Of a stretch of 64,000 bases of DNA, positions 35,113 through 42,905 are shown piece after piece. This DNA comes from Microbispora hainanensis. GTDB lineage: Bacteria > Actinomycetota > Actinomycetes > Streptosporangiales > Streptosporangiaceae. Below the pieces are notes generated by a model. It saw only the letters and a program-made list of their open reading frames with translations. It did not search any database and was not told the origin of the DNA. Each line of letters starts with the position of its first letter. The stretch's first letter is position 1. The stretch is taken from NCBI RefSeq assembly GCF_036186745.1, contig NZ_CP108086.1, positions 5,580,001-5,644,000 on the forward strand, given 5' to 3'. The position numbers were made by a program, and so were the translations under genes.

Positions 35113-35219
35113 GGCGTCTCCTCTGATTCGACATTCGTCTATGAGTTGCGCGGCCAGCATGGCATCTGTTTCGATGTTCGTCAACATAGACATTCATCGA
35201 AATAGGAAGAGGGTTCGTC
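35113..35219. promoter_or_regulatory. Divergent promoter with two ArsR-type operators
   Basis: Box 1, TTCGACATTCGTCTATG at 35127-35143, and box 2, GTCAACATAGA plus CATTCATCGAA at 35180-35201, share CATAGA and TCGAA blocks with the arsR promoter at 36334-36355. TTTCGATG at 35169 and CATCGAAA at 35195 form an inverted pair. These are likely sites for the ArsR at 36348. Confidence 0.65.
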
Positions 35220-36269
35220 ATGGAAGCCGAGGTTGTGGTGATCGGGGGCGGCCAGTCGGGGCTGGCCACGGCGTACGCGTTGCGACGAGAGGGGGTGACG
35301 CCGGTATTGCTGGAGGCCGCGGACCGGCCGGCCTGGTCGTGGCCGCACTACTACGACAGCCTCACTTTGTTCTCCCCGGCCCGCTACAGCTCGCTGCCGG
35401 GGATGCCGTTCGGCGGCGACCCGGACCGTTACCCGCACCGTGACGAGGTGGTGGACTACCTCACCGCCTACGCCGCCCGCCTGGACGCCGGCATTCGCAC
35501 CGGTGCCCGCGTGGCGGAGGTCAGCGCGGAGGGCGAAGGGTTCGGCATCACCCTGCAGGACGGCAGCCGCCTCGCCGCGCGCGCGGTGGTCGCGGCGAGT
35601 GGAACCTTCGGCAACCCCTACCGGCCGGCGCTGCCCGGTTTGGAGAACTTCACCGGGACGGTGCTGCACGCGGCCGACTACCGGACCCCGGAGCCGTTCG
35701 CCGGTCAGCGAGTCATCGTGATCGGGGCGGGCAACTCCGCGGTGCAGATCGCCGCCGAACTCGCCACGGTGGCGCGGGTGACGCTGGCGACCCGCGCTCC
35801 GGTGCGGTTCGCCCGTCAGCACCTGCTCGGCCGGGACCTGCACTTCTGGCTCACCGTCACCGGGCTGGACACCGCGCCGCTGGGCCGCCTGCTGCGCACA
35901 CCTCCGACGCAGCCGGTCCTCGACGACGGCCGCTACCGCTCAGCCCTGGACGTCGACGCCCCGGATCGGCGTGCCCTGTTCACCGAGGCCGGCGACGGCA
36001 AGGTGACCTGGGCGGACGGCACGACCGAGCAGGTGGATGCGATCGTGCTGGCCACCGGTTACCGCCCCGATCTCCCCTATCTGGCAGGGCTCGGCGTGCT
36101 GGACGCGGCCGGGCGTCCGCTACACCGCGACGGCGCCTCGCTCACCCATCCTCTGCTCGCCTACGTCGGGCTGGAATGGCAGCGCAGCCTGTCGTCCAAC
36201 TCGTTGCGCGGGGTGGGCCGGGACGCCGCCCGCGCCGCCCGCCGGCTGGCTGCACGCCTGCGCCGCTGA
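35220..36269 (+). CDS. arsO: ArsO-like flavin-binding monooxygenase
   Basis: 349 residues; AGGAAGAGG before ATG. The motifs VVVIGGGQSGLATAYALRRE (FAD), SGTFGNPYRPALPGLENFTG and VIVIGAGNSAVQIAAELATV (NADPH) fit the flavin-containing monooxygenase family. In actinobacterial and other ars operons the ArsO member sits beside arsR and ACR3, as here. A role in oxidising arsenicals has been proposed for the family but is not settled. Divergent expression from the other flavoprotein suggests coordinated induction by arsenite. Confidence 0.82.
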   Translation: MEAEVVVIGGGQSGLATAYALRREGVTPVLLEAADRPAWSWPHYYDSLTLFSPARYSSLPGMPFGGDPDRYPHRDEVVDYLTAYAARLDAGIRTGARVAEVSAEGEGFGITLQDGSRLAARAVVAASGTFGNPYRPALPGLENFTGTVLHAADYRTPEPFAGQRVIVIGAGNSAVQIAAELATVARVTLATRAPVRFARQHLLGRDLHFWLTVTGLDTAPLGRLLRTPPTQPVLDDGRYRSALDVDAPDRRALFTEAGDGKVTWADGTTEQVDAIVLATGYRPDLPYLAGLGVLDAAGRPLHRDGASLTHPLLAYVGLEWQRSLSSNSLRGVGRDAARAARRLAARLRR

Positions 36270-36333
36270 CCGGCCGTGCGTCACCCACTGCGGCGGATGC
36301 ACTGGTGGGCCCTCACGCGTTGGTTCGACGTAT

Positions 36334-36355
36334 GTCAACATAGATGCATGTCGAA
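36334..36355. promoter_or_regulatory. ArsR-type operator overlapping the arsR start codon
   Basis: GTCAACATAGA followed by TGCATGTCGAA matches the 35180-35201 box at 16 of 22 positions. The ATG at 36348 lies inside it and no ribosome site is visible, so the transcript may be leaderless and autorepressed. Confidence 0.6.
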
Positions 36356-36710
36356 TACGCGGACGCTGCCAGTGCTGGAGCCTGATGTCGTGCCGTGCTG
36401 CCCGCCGCTCACCGAACGCACGCTCACGGCCGCAGAAGCCGAGCGGACGGCGGCGATGTTCAAGGCGCTCAGCGACCCGGTGCGGCTACGCCTGTTCTCC
36501 GCGGTGGCCTCCGCGCCGGACGGCGAGGCGTGCGTGTGCGACATCTCCGATGTCGGGGTCTCCCAGCCGACCGTCTCTCACCATCTGAAGAAGCTGAGGG
36601 AGGCCGGTCTGCTGGCCTCCGAGCGGCGGGGCACGTGGGTGTACTACCGGGTCGAGCCGAGCGTGCTGGCCGGGATGGGCCGGCTGCTGACCGGCGCTGC
36701 ACGCGTCTGA
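36348..36710 (+). CDS. arsR: ArsR-family repressor of the arsenic locus
   Basis: 120 residues with SDPVRLRLFSAVASAPDGEA, then CVCDISDVGVSQPTVSHHLK and RRGTWVYYRV. The CVCDI motif gives an As(III)-sensing ArsR. N-terminal cysteines in VVPCCPP may add a ligand. The promoter box overlaps the start, so negative autoregulation is likely. It is convergent with acr3 and separated from it by only 79 bp. It shares about the same domain layout as the 30.4-kb ArsR but its putative operator differs, so the two probably control separate sets. Confidence 0.9.
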   Translation: MSNTRTLPVLEPDVVPCCPPLTERTLTAAEAERTAAMFKALSDPVRLRLFSAVASAPDGEACVCDISDVGVSQPTVSHHLKKLREAGLLASERRGTWVYYRVEPSVLAGMGRLLTGAARV

Positions 36711-36789
36711 GAACACTGTTCGGGCCTGTATGCAGCGGGTCCGCTGTGGACTTACCGGAGCAGCACACGTGCCGCCGACGGGTGTCTTG

Positions 36790-37872
36790 TCAGGGGGTGG
36801 CGGGGGCGAGTCTGCGCCGCCAGGCGAGGGAGACGTAGACCAGCGCCACCAGCACGGGGACCTCGATCAGCGGTCCTATGACCCCTGACAGGGCCTGGCC
36901 GGAGGTGACGCCGAAGGTGGCGATGGCCACCGCGATCGCCAGCTCGAAGTTGTTGCCGGCCGCGGTGAAGGCCAGCGTGGCGGTCCGGTCGTACGGCAGG
37001 CCCAGGGTCTTGCCGAGGGCGAAGGTGCCGAACCACATCAGCGCGAAGTAGGCCAGTAGCGGCAGCGCGATGCGGGCGACGTCGGCGGGCTCGGAGGTGA
37101 TCGTCCTGCCCTGCAGAGCGAACAGGATCACGATCGTGAACAGCAGCCCGTACAGTGCGAACGGGCCGATCTTCGGCAGGAACACGCTCTCGTATCGCTG
37201 GCGGCCGAGCCTGCGCTCGCCGAGGCGGCGGGTGAGGAATCCGGCCAGCAGCGGGATGCCGAGGAAGATGACGACGTTGAGGGCGATCTTCCATGAGGAG
37301 ATGCCGAGGTGCTGCCCCTGGCCGAGGCCGAGCCAGCCGGGCAGCACCTGCAGATAGAACCAGCCGAGCAGGCCGAACGCCAGGACCTGGAACACGCTGT
37401 TGAGCGCCACCAGGACGGCGGCGGCCTCGCGGTCGCCGCAGGCCAGGTCGTTCCAGATGATGACCATGGCGATGCAGCGGGCCAGGCCGACGATGATCAG
37501 ACCGGTGCGGTATTCCGGAAGGTCAGGTAGGAAGATCCAGGCCAGGGCGAACATCACGGCCGGGCCGATGATCCAGTTGACGACCAGCGAAGAGATCATC
37601 AGGCGGCGGTCGCCGGTGACCGCGTCGAGCTTGTCATAGCGGACCTTGGCCAGCACCGGATACATCATGATCAGCAGACCGAGAGCGATCGGCAGGGAGA
37701 TGCCGCCGATCGCGACCTTCGACAGCACGGCGTTCAGTCCCGGGACGCCGCGGCCCAGACCGAGGCCCAGGGCCATGGCGGCCAGGATCCACACCGCAAG
37801 GAAACGGTCCAGCAGCGACAGCTTGCCCGCCACGCCGCTGGGCGCGGCGTGCGCGGGCTCGGGGGCCGTCAT
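36790..37872 (-). CDS. acr3: ACR3-family arsenite efflux permease
   Basis: 360 residues, ten membrane segments. ARCIAMVIIWNDLACGD holds the conserved membrane Cys, and FTAAGNNFELAIAVAI the conserved acidic helix, both diagnostic of ACR3 (BASS superfamily). It exports As(III) using the proton gradient and is the central resistance gene of the locus. The start overlaps the upstream arsR stop (ATGA), so the two are translationally coupled. Confidence 0.95.
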   Translation of the reverse strand: MTAPEPAHAAPSGVAGKLSLLDRFLAVWILAAMALGLGLGRGVPGLNAVLSKVAIGGISLPIALGLLIMMYPVLAKVRYDKLDAVTGDRRLMISSLVVNWIIGPAVMFALAWIFLPDLPEYRTGLIIVGLARCIAMVIIWNDLACGDREAAAVLVALNSVFQVLAFGLLGWFYLQVLPGWLGLGQGQHLGISSWKIALNVVIFLGIPLLAGFLTRRLGERRLGRQRYESVFLPKIGPFALYGLLFTIVILFALQGRTITSEPADVARIALPLLAYFALMWFGTFALGKTLGLPYDRTATLAFTAAGNNFELAIAVAIATFGVTSGQALSGVIGPLIEVPVLVALVYVSLAWRRRLAPATP

Positions 37873-38183
37873 GGGCAGGCCCTCTTCCTGCCGGCGGCGG
37901 CGGTGGCACGGGCGGTATCGGCCAGTTCGGCGAACTGCCCGGCCAAGGAGGCGATGACGTCAGGCTTGAGCCGGTAGTAGGTGAACCGGCCGCACGGCTC
38001 GGTGTCCACCACCCCGGCGTCCCGCAGCACCTTCAGGTGGTTGGACAGGTTGGTCTGCCGCGCGCCGGTCTCTTCCACCAGGTGCGTGGTGCACAGCGTT
38101 TCCCGGGCGAGCAGGGTCACGATCTGCAGCCGCAGGGGATCGGCCAGCACCCGCAACAGATCAGTGTCGACTGACATCAGCAT
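37869..38183 (-). CDS. arsR: ArsR-family repressor coupled to acr3
   Basis: 104 residues: LRVLADPLRLQIVTLLARET, then LCTTHLVEETGARQTNLSNH, then PCGRFTYYRLKP. A Cys is in the recognition-helix region (ETLCTTHL) with others near the C-terminus, a layout like CmtR or actinobacterial ArsR rather than the CxC type. It overlaps acr3 by 4 bp. Two inverted repeats just upstream are its likely operators and would also control the divergent arsC. Confidence 0.9.
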   Translation of the reverse strand: MLMSVDTDLLRVLADPLRLQIVTLLARETLCTTHLVEETGARQTNLSNHLKVLRDAGVVDTEPCGRFTYYRLKPDVIASLAGQFAELADTARATAAAGRKRACP

Positions 38184-38216
38184 GTACTGATACTTTCACA
38201 TCAGCCGGCGCTGATG
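38176..38216. promoter_or_regulatory. Two inverted repeats between arsR-acr3 and arsC
   Basis: ATCAG-N6-CTGAT at 38176-38191, covering the arsR start, and CATCAGC-CGGC-GCTGATG at 38199-38216. The shared ATCAG/CTGAT half-sites suggest tandem operators for the ArsR at 38183. Confidence 0.65.
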
Positions 38217-38343
38217 CGAACCTGACGCCCCGGCCCACCTTCGGCACGCCATTCGCGACGCGATCGACGGGCGAGTCACCGACCTGCTCGCCACCCTGCC
38301 CCGCGCCTGCCCGCCACCACTATTGGCGAGAAAGAAAAGGAAG

Positions 38344-38766
38344 ATGCTCACGACCGCTACAACCACGTCGGTTCTGTTCGTCTGTGTGCACAACGCCGGC
38401 CGCTCCCAGATGGCCGCCGGATTCCTCTCCCAGCTTGCCGGCGACCGCATCGAGGTCCGCTCCGCCGGGTCGCTGCCCGCCGAGCAGGTGAACCCGGCCG
38501 TCGTGGCGGCGATGAAGGAGGTCGGCATCGACATCTCCGGCCAGACCCCCAAGGTGCTAACCCCCGAGGTGGTGCAGGCCTCCGACTACGTCATCACCAT
38601 GGGCTGCGGGGATGCCTGCCCGATCTTTCCTGGTAAGAAGCACCTCGACTGGGCACTGGACGACCCCGCAGGCAAGGGCGTCGAGGCCGTCCGGCCGATC
38701 CGCGACGAGATCAACACCCGCGTCCAGGCTTTGATCGCCGAGATCGATGCGCAGCAAGAAAGCTGA
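38344..38766 (+). CDS. arsC: Arsenate reductase, LMW-PTP/thioredoxin type (copy 2)
   Basis: 140 residues from ATG 38344 (AAAAGGAAG upstream). P-loop VCVHNAGRSQMAAG and TMGCGDACPIFPGKKHLDWA with resolving cysteines give a standard ArsC that reduces arsenate for ACR3 export. It is divergent from arsR-acr3 across the ATCAG repeats. It is similar to, but clearly diverged from, the 15.6-kb arsC, so the two were probably acquired separately. Confidence 0.94.
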   Translation: MLTTATTTSVLFVCVHNAGRSQMAAGFLSQLAGDRIEVRSAGSLPAEQVNPAVVAAMKEVGIDISGQTPKVLTPEVVQASDYVITMGCGDACPIFPGKKHLDWALDDPAGKGVEAVRPIRDEINTRVQALIAEIDAQQES

Positions 38767-38890
38767 TCTCGCCGCTCTTGCCGCCACCCCCGGGTGTCCT
38801 CGCGCGGGCGTACTCCGGTCGGCGGCAGCGCCCCGTCGCGTTCCTCCTGCCGGCGGGCCGGCATCCCCGCGAGACGATGCCGCAGCATGG

Positions 38891-39472
38891 TCATAGGCGT
38901 GTGATCAGTGTTGGGATGGCTCGTATCGCCAGCATGATCCTCGCGACGCTGCCGGTCAGCGCCACGAGCAGCAGCAAGGACGGCGGTGGCACAAGCGTGA
39001 CGACCGTGCCCAGTATGACCGTGTCCAGGACGGCGACGGTTCCCGCGCCGCCCAGGGCGGCCAGCCGTACGGTGTGATAGTGCCGCTGTTCCCGGACGGC
39101 GGTCACGAGCATGAGCACGGCCGAGCCGAGCAGGAGGCCGAAGGCCAGGCGTGCGGCCAGTGGGATCGCCGCGGCCCAGCCGTCGGCGGTGATAAGAGCG
39201 GTGCCCCAGCACAGGCCGACGATCGGTCCGGCCACGAGCAGCGTGAACGCGGCGTGCCGAGCCGGTGAGGCGCGAACGAAGGCGGCGGTGACGGCGTCGG
39301 CGTCGCCGAAGTCCGCAAGGGCGGCCCGGGCTGCCGCATCCGGGTCCCCGAGCCGCTCCATCTGGTCGTCGTACGAGGCGAGCAGTCCGTCGGCGAGCTC
39401 GTCGACCACGGAGCCGGGCAGACGTTCGGCGAGCGTCCGCAGGTGGCGTTCGATCAGTTCGTGGCCGGCCAC
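38891..39472 (-). CDS. HAAS/DUF1700-like membrane protein partnered with PadR
   Basis: 193 residues from GTG 39472. The N-terminal VAGHELIERHLRTLAERLPG and [20 protein letters not shown] form the helical HAAS-type domain found beside PadR regulators. Four hydrophobic segments follow. The start lies within the last codons of the padR gene. By family knowledge such pairs work as a PadR regulator with a membrane co-factor. Function of the membrane part is unknown. Confidence 0.75.
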   Translation of the reverse strand: MAGHELIERHLRTLAERLPGSVVDELADGLLASYDDQMERLGDPDAAARAALADFGDADAVTAAFVRASPARHAAFTLLVAGPIVGLCWGTALITADGWAAAIPLAARLAFGLLLGSAVLMLVTAVREQRHYHTVRLAALGGAGTVAVLDTVILGTVVTLVPPPSLLLLVALTGSVARIMLAIRAIPTLITRL

Positions 39473-39792
39473 GGTCCACCACCCAGCGCCGCGGATATCA
39501 CCGCGGCGAACTCCTGCCATTGGTCGCGTGCCCCCGCCAAAGAGCGCCGCCCCTGCTCGGTCAGCTCATAAGTGCGCCGTCTGCGACCGCCCACCACCGA
39601 CCAGCTCCCCTTGATCAGTCCCGCGCGCTCCAGCCGGTGCAGCGCCGGATAGACGGTGCCGGTGGGCAGATCGAGCTTGCCGCCTGTGGCGTCGCGCAGG
39701 GCTTCCTTCACGGCGTAGCCGTGCTGCGGCCCGTCCTCCAGTGTGGCGAGCAGGAGGCCGTCCAGGTGCCCTTTCAGTGCTTCTGCCCTCAT
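39454..39792 (-). CDS. PadR-family transcriptional regulator
   Basis: 112 residues: MRAEALKGHLDGLLLATLED, then GPQHGYAVKEALRDATGGKL, then LPTGTVYPALHRLERAGLIKG, the PadR winged helix. A short C-terminal helix follows (subfamily 2, dimerising). A 28-bp perfect palindrome lies 46 bp upstream, between this gene and the divergent membrane gene now broken by IS256. It likely represses both. Confidence 0.9.
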   Translation of the reverse strand: MRAEALKGHLDGLLLATLEDGPQHGYAVKEALRDATGGKLDLPTGTVYPALHRLERAGLIKGSWSVVGGRRRRTYELTEQGRRSLAGARDQWQEFAAVISAALGGGPWPATN

Positions 39793-39837
39793 AGGTAGTA
39801 ACGCTATATCTGCTCTTCCTGTACGCCAAGACCCGGA

Positions 39838-39865
39838 GTAGCGTCCCTACATGTAGGGACGCTAC
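39838..39865. promoter_or_regulatory. 28-bp perfect palindrome, likely PadR operator
   Basis: GTAGCGTCCCTACA is followed directly by its exact reverse complement, centred on 39851/39852. It lies midway between divergent padR and the DUF2306-like gene, 14 bp before that start codon. Repressor binding there would block transcription both ways. Confidence 0.8.
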
Positions 39866-39946
39866 GTATTGGAGATGCGATGGACCACATCGACATCCTG
39901 GGCACTCCGATCCCCAACGCCGGACCGGTCTTCTTCGTCGCACTCG

Positions 39947-41378
39947 GAGCAATCGTCAAGACCTGTGGATCACGAGTTCCTAAGCAGCTGCTGGTGAGGG
40001 CTGATCGTCGGGGCGTTCGACGAGCTTGCCGTTGACGAAGGTGGCCCCGGCGCGGACCAGGGCGACGAGGTGGGGTGCGTTGACCGCGCGCCAGCGGGCC
40101 TGGGCCGACTCGATCAGCTTGAACGCCATGGCCAGCCCTGCCGCCCGTGAACCGGGGCCTTTGGTGACCTTGGTGCGGTGCCGGACTGTGGCGAACGTCG
40201 ACTCGATGGGGTTGGTCGTGCGCAGATGCACCCAATGCTCGGCTGGGAAGTCGTAGAAGGCCAGCAGTTCGTCCACGTCGTCGACGACCTTGGCCACGGC
40301 CTTGCCGTACTTGGCCCCGTAAGCGGCCTGGAACGCCTTCACCGCCGCCAGGGCGTGGTCTTTGTCCTCGGCGTTCCAGATCTCCGCCAACGCCTTCTTC
40401 GCGCCGCTCTGTGCGGACTTCGGCATGGCTCCCAGCACGTTGGCGATTTTGTGAAACCAGCACCTTTGAGCCCTGGCCTGCGGGAACACCTCACCGAGGG
40501 CGGCCCAGAACCCCAGTGCGCCGTCCCCGACGGCCAGCACCGGCGCGCGCATCCCCCGCCGTTTGCAATCGCGCAGCAGGTCGGCCCACGACTCGGTCGA
40601 CTCGCGGTAGCCGTCGGACAGCGCGATGAGCTCCTTACGGCCGTCGGCGCGCACGCCGATCATCACCAGCAGGCACAAACGGTGCTCCTCCAGGCGGACG
40701 TTGACGTGCACCCCGTCGGCCCACAGGTAGACGTAGTCCACGCCCGACAGGTCACGGTCGGCGAAGGCGCGCTGCTCGGCCTTCCACTGCTCGGTCAGCT
40801 TCGTGATGACCGGCGCCGACAGGCCGGCCGCCGAGCCGAGGAACTGCCCCAGCGCCGGGACGAAGTCACCGGAGGACAGGCCGTGCAGGTAGAGCAAGGG
40901 CAGCACTTCGGTGATCTTCGGTGTCTTGCGCGCCCAGGGCGGCAGGATCGCCGAGGAGAAGCGCTTGCGCTCGCCGGTGACCTCATCGACGCGCCTGTCG
41001 TTGACCCTGGGCGCTTTGACCTCGATCGCGCCGGCCGCGGTGAGCACCTCGCGCGCGGCGTGGTAGCCGTTGCGCACGACCAGACGGCGTCCATCGTCGT
41101 CACGCTGATCGGAGAACTGGGCGATATAGGCGTCGACTTCGGCTTTGAGCGCTTCGGCGAGCATCCTGCGGGCGCCTTCCCGGACGATCTCGTCGATCAG
41201 GGAGGAGGAGACCGGGCCGTCTGTCATGCGGCGGTCGCCGTCAGCGGGGTCAGGGACTACGGTGAGCACGGGTGTGCCTTCCCGACCGACGTTGGCGCGT
41301 CGGTCATGCATGAGACCTACATGATCATCGGGAAGGTACACCCCTTCCCTGAAGATCCACAGGTTCTAAGCATTGCTC
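39947..41378 (-). mobile_element. IS256-family insertion sequence, copy 2
   Basis: A 1,432-bp element apparently identical to 8857-10288 and in the same orientation. It is flanked by a 9-bp direct repeat TCGCACTCG at 39938-39946 and 41379-41387. Different flanking duplications at the two copies show independent insertion. Confidence 0.96.
39980..41269 (-). CDS. IS256-family transposase, copy 2
   Basis: About 429 residues from GTG 41269; the predicted protein is the same as that of copy 1, with catalytic D, D and E in VDYVYLWADGVHVN, AVGDGALGFW and TTNPIESTFATVR. No internal stops or frameshifts are seen. Identity of the two copies points to recent transposition. Confidence 0.95.
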   Translation of the reverse strand: MLTVVPDPADGDRRMTDGPVSSSLIDEIVREGARRMLAEALKAEVDAYIAQFSDQRDDDGRRLVVRNGYHAAREVLTAAGAIEVKAPRVNDRRVDEVTGERKRFSSAILPPWARKTPKITEVLPLLYLHGLSSGDFVPALGQFLGSAAGLSAPVITKLTEQWKAEQRAFADRDLSGVDYVYLWADGVHVNVRLEEHRLCLLVMIGVRADGRKELIALSDGYRESTESWADLLRDCKRRGMRAPVLAVGDGALGFWAALGEVFPQARAQRCWFHKIANVLGAMPKSAQSGAKKALAEIWNAEDKDHALAAVKAFQAAYGAKYGKAVAKVVDDVDELLAFYDFPAEHWVHLRTTNPIESTFATVRHRTKVTKGPGSRAAGLAMAFKLIESAQARWRAVNAPHLVALVRAGATFVNGKLVERPDDQPSPAAA

Positions 41379-41836
41379 TCGCACTCGCCATCCACATCAC
41401 TGCAGGGATCACCTGCGTGTGCTGCGGTGCGATCGCCGCGCTGACATGGAAGGGAAGCCCACGGCACCGGCGGTTCGGCCGCGTCTACCTGTGGGCGTGG
41501 GCCGTGGTCTACCTCACCCTGACCGTCATGTCGGTGATCCGCTGGCGGGAGAACGTCCACCTGTTCGTCATCGGCACCCTTGGCCTTACCGCCGCGCTGA
41601 CGGGCTACGTCAACCGGGGGCGCCGGCCCGACCTTCACATCCTCGCAATGGGCGCGTCCTACGTGCTCCTGTTGATCGGCTTCTATGTCGACAACGGCCC
41701 CCGCCTGCCGTTGTGGGAGAGGCTCCCGACCGTTGCCTACTGGCTGCTCCCAGCCCTTATCGGCTCCGCTTTGATCGCGCGCGCAATCGTCCGGAGGCGC
41801 CAGCGACACGCATCGGCACACAGTGATTCTCGGTGA

Positions 41837-42123
41837 CAGCTATACGCCCGGCCGATTCGCCTTATCCAGTTTGATCAATTTCGTACAGGACGAGTCGGCA
41901 TTGACCAACTGATCGCCTGTCTCCGGATGTCGGAGACACAGTCGACGGAGACCGTGGTCTTCAACCCGCTCGCACGGCAGACCATCGGCGAGATGATCGA
42001 GGTGAAGCGTCGTCCTCCGGCTGTGTTGCTGGAGCTCGCGGCAAAAGCCCGCGTCATCGCCTGAATGTCACCCCCCAACCGGTGGTTGGGTTCGCCCCTG
42101 TGAGCCGGCCGTACGGTCGCGGC
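41837..42123. other. Intergenic with a 46-codon fragment
   Basis: An ATG at 41924 opens a frame ending at 42064 (MSETQSTETVVFNPLARQTI ... KARVIA) without a clear ribosome site. It looks like the tail of a lost gene and no family is recognised. The rest appears non-coding. Confidence 0.4.
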
Positions 42124-42151
42124 ATGAGTACGCAGGCTTGCCGATCCGGCG

Positions 42152-42670
42152 GTGGTCCGCGACGCGCTCCAGTCGCTCGCCGCCACACTCGAAGGCCGGG
42201 GCTTCGCCGTGTGGCTCCGCAGCGGTGAGGGGTTTTCGCTCCACCTCTTCGTGATGAACCCTGAGGCTCCGGTCCTCACGGAGCACATCATGGTCGCGCC
42301 GGATGCGGAGGGGGAGTGGAGCTTCTGGTTCCCCCGGCCCGAACGGATCGCCCTCGTCAGGAACGTCACCGAGGCCGCCGACCGCATCGAGCGTGTGGCC
42401 CGTGATCGCGCCCTGGTCCGGGCACGCCTCGGGCCTCGCCGGCACCGTACCCCGGCGGGGCCTGAGTCTGTGGCGGGTGTGGACGTGGCGCGGCCGTGTC
42501 CGAGGGGCGGATTCAACGTGGACGCCGGACGAGGGGAACCGGCTGGGCGCGGCGGGCGGCCTCGTGGGCGAGCCGTGGAGCGAGGGCGCGGCCGTTGGCC
42601 AGGAGGGTGCGCAACCGCCGGAGCCTGCCGCCGGCGAGGCTGGAGTCCGCCAGCGCCCGTTCCACGGTGA
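42152..42670 (+). CDS. Hypothetical protein, probably frameshifted at both ends
   Basis: The frame from GTG 42152 reads VVRDALQSLAATLEGRGFAV and HIMVAPDAEGEWSFWFPRPE, a compact alpha/beta protein to about residue 95. Beyond that it becomes Arg/Gly-rich and overlaps remnants on the other strand, so the real end is probably near 42430. An ATG at 42124 (MSTQA) would join ADPAVVRDAL if one base were removed, suggesting a frameshift at the start too. Function unknown. Confidence 0.4.
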   Translation: MVRDALQSLAATLEGRGFAVWLRSGEGFSLHLFVMNPEAPVLTEHIMVAPDAEGEWSFWFPRPERIALVRNVTEAADRIERVARDRALVRARLGPRRHRTPAGPESVAGVDVARPCPRGGFNVDAGRGEPAGRGGRPRGRAVERGRGRWPGGCATAGACRRRGWSPPAPVPR

Positions 42671-42905
42671 CGTGCGCGCCGCCGGGCACGGGGGTGGCGG
42701 AGCCGACGAACACGACGTTCTCCTGGCCGTTGAAGTCCTCGGGATGGCTGGGGAAGGTCAGCAGGCCGGACCGGCGGCGATGTCGCAGCCGAGGCCGGTC
42801 CGGATCAGGAAACCGTCATCCGTCGGCTCGGCGCCGAGGGATCTGATCGGCAACGGCCAGCCGTCGGTGTTACGCACGGTCAGCACCGGGTCGCCGAGCC
42901 GTACC
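42530..42905 (-). pseudogene. PPOX-like flavin protein remnant
   Basis: Across two frames the minus strand reads LGDPVLTVRNTDGWPLPIRS, LTFPSHPEDFNGQENVVFVG and AHVTVERALADSSLAGGRLR. This resembles the C-terminal half of actinobacterial pyridoxamine-phosphate-oxidase-like proteins. Frameshifts and loss of the N-terminus make it dead. It abuts the broken SARP gene, so a deletion has fused two unrelated genes. Confidence 0.5.

Larger units (their letters stand above)
39880..41836 (+). pseudogene. DUF2306-like membrane protein gene interrupted by IS256
   Basis: The gene starts MDHIDILGTPIPNAGPVFFV (39880-39946) and resumes after the insertion and duplicated bases at 41388, giving LAIHITAGITCVCCGAIAAL and then LWAWAVVYLTLTVMSVIRW. 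Removing IS256 copy 2 and one 9-bp duplicate restores a single frame of about 171 residues with five to six membrane helices, similar to DUF2306 proteins. The insertion follows codon 22, so the product is lost. The ancestral gene was divergent from padR. Confidence 0.88.

Noticed and set aside
8857-41378. Composite transposon formed by the two IS256 copies
   Set aside because: Each copy has its own, different target-site duplication on both of its sides, so they inserted independently.
40178-41836. Long plus-strand ORF of 552 codons joining IS256 to the membrane gene
   Set aside because: Its first 400 codons are antisense to the transposase; only the tail after 41388 is real and belongs to the interrupted gene.
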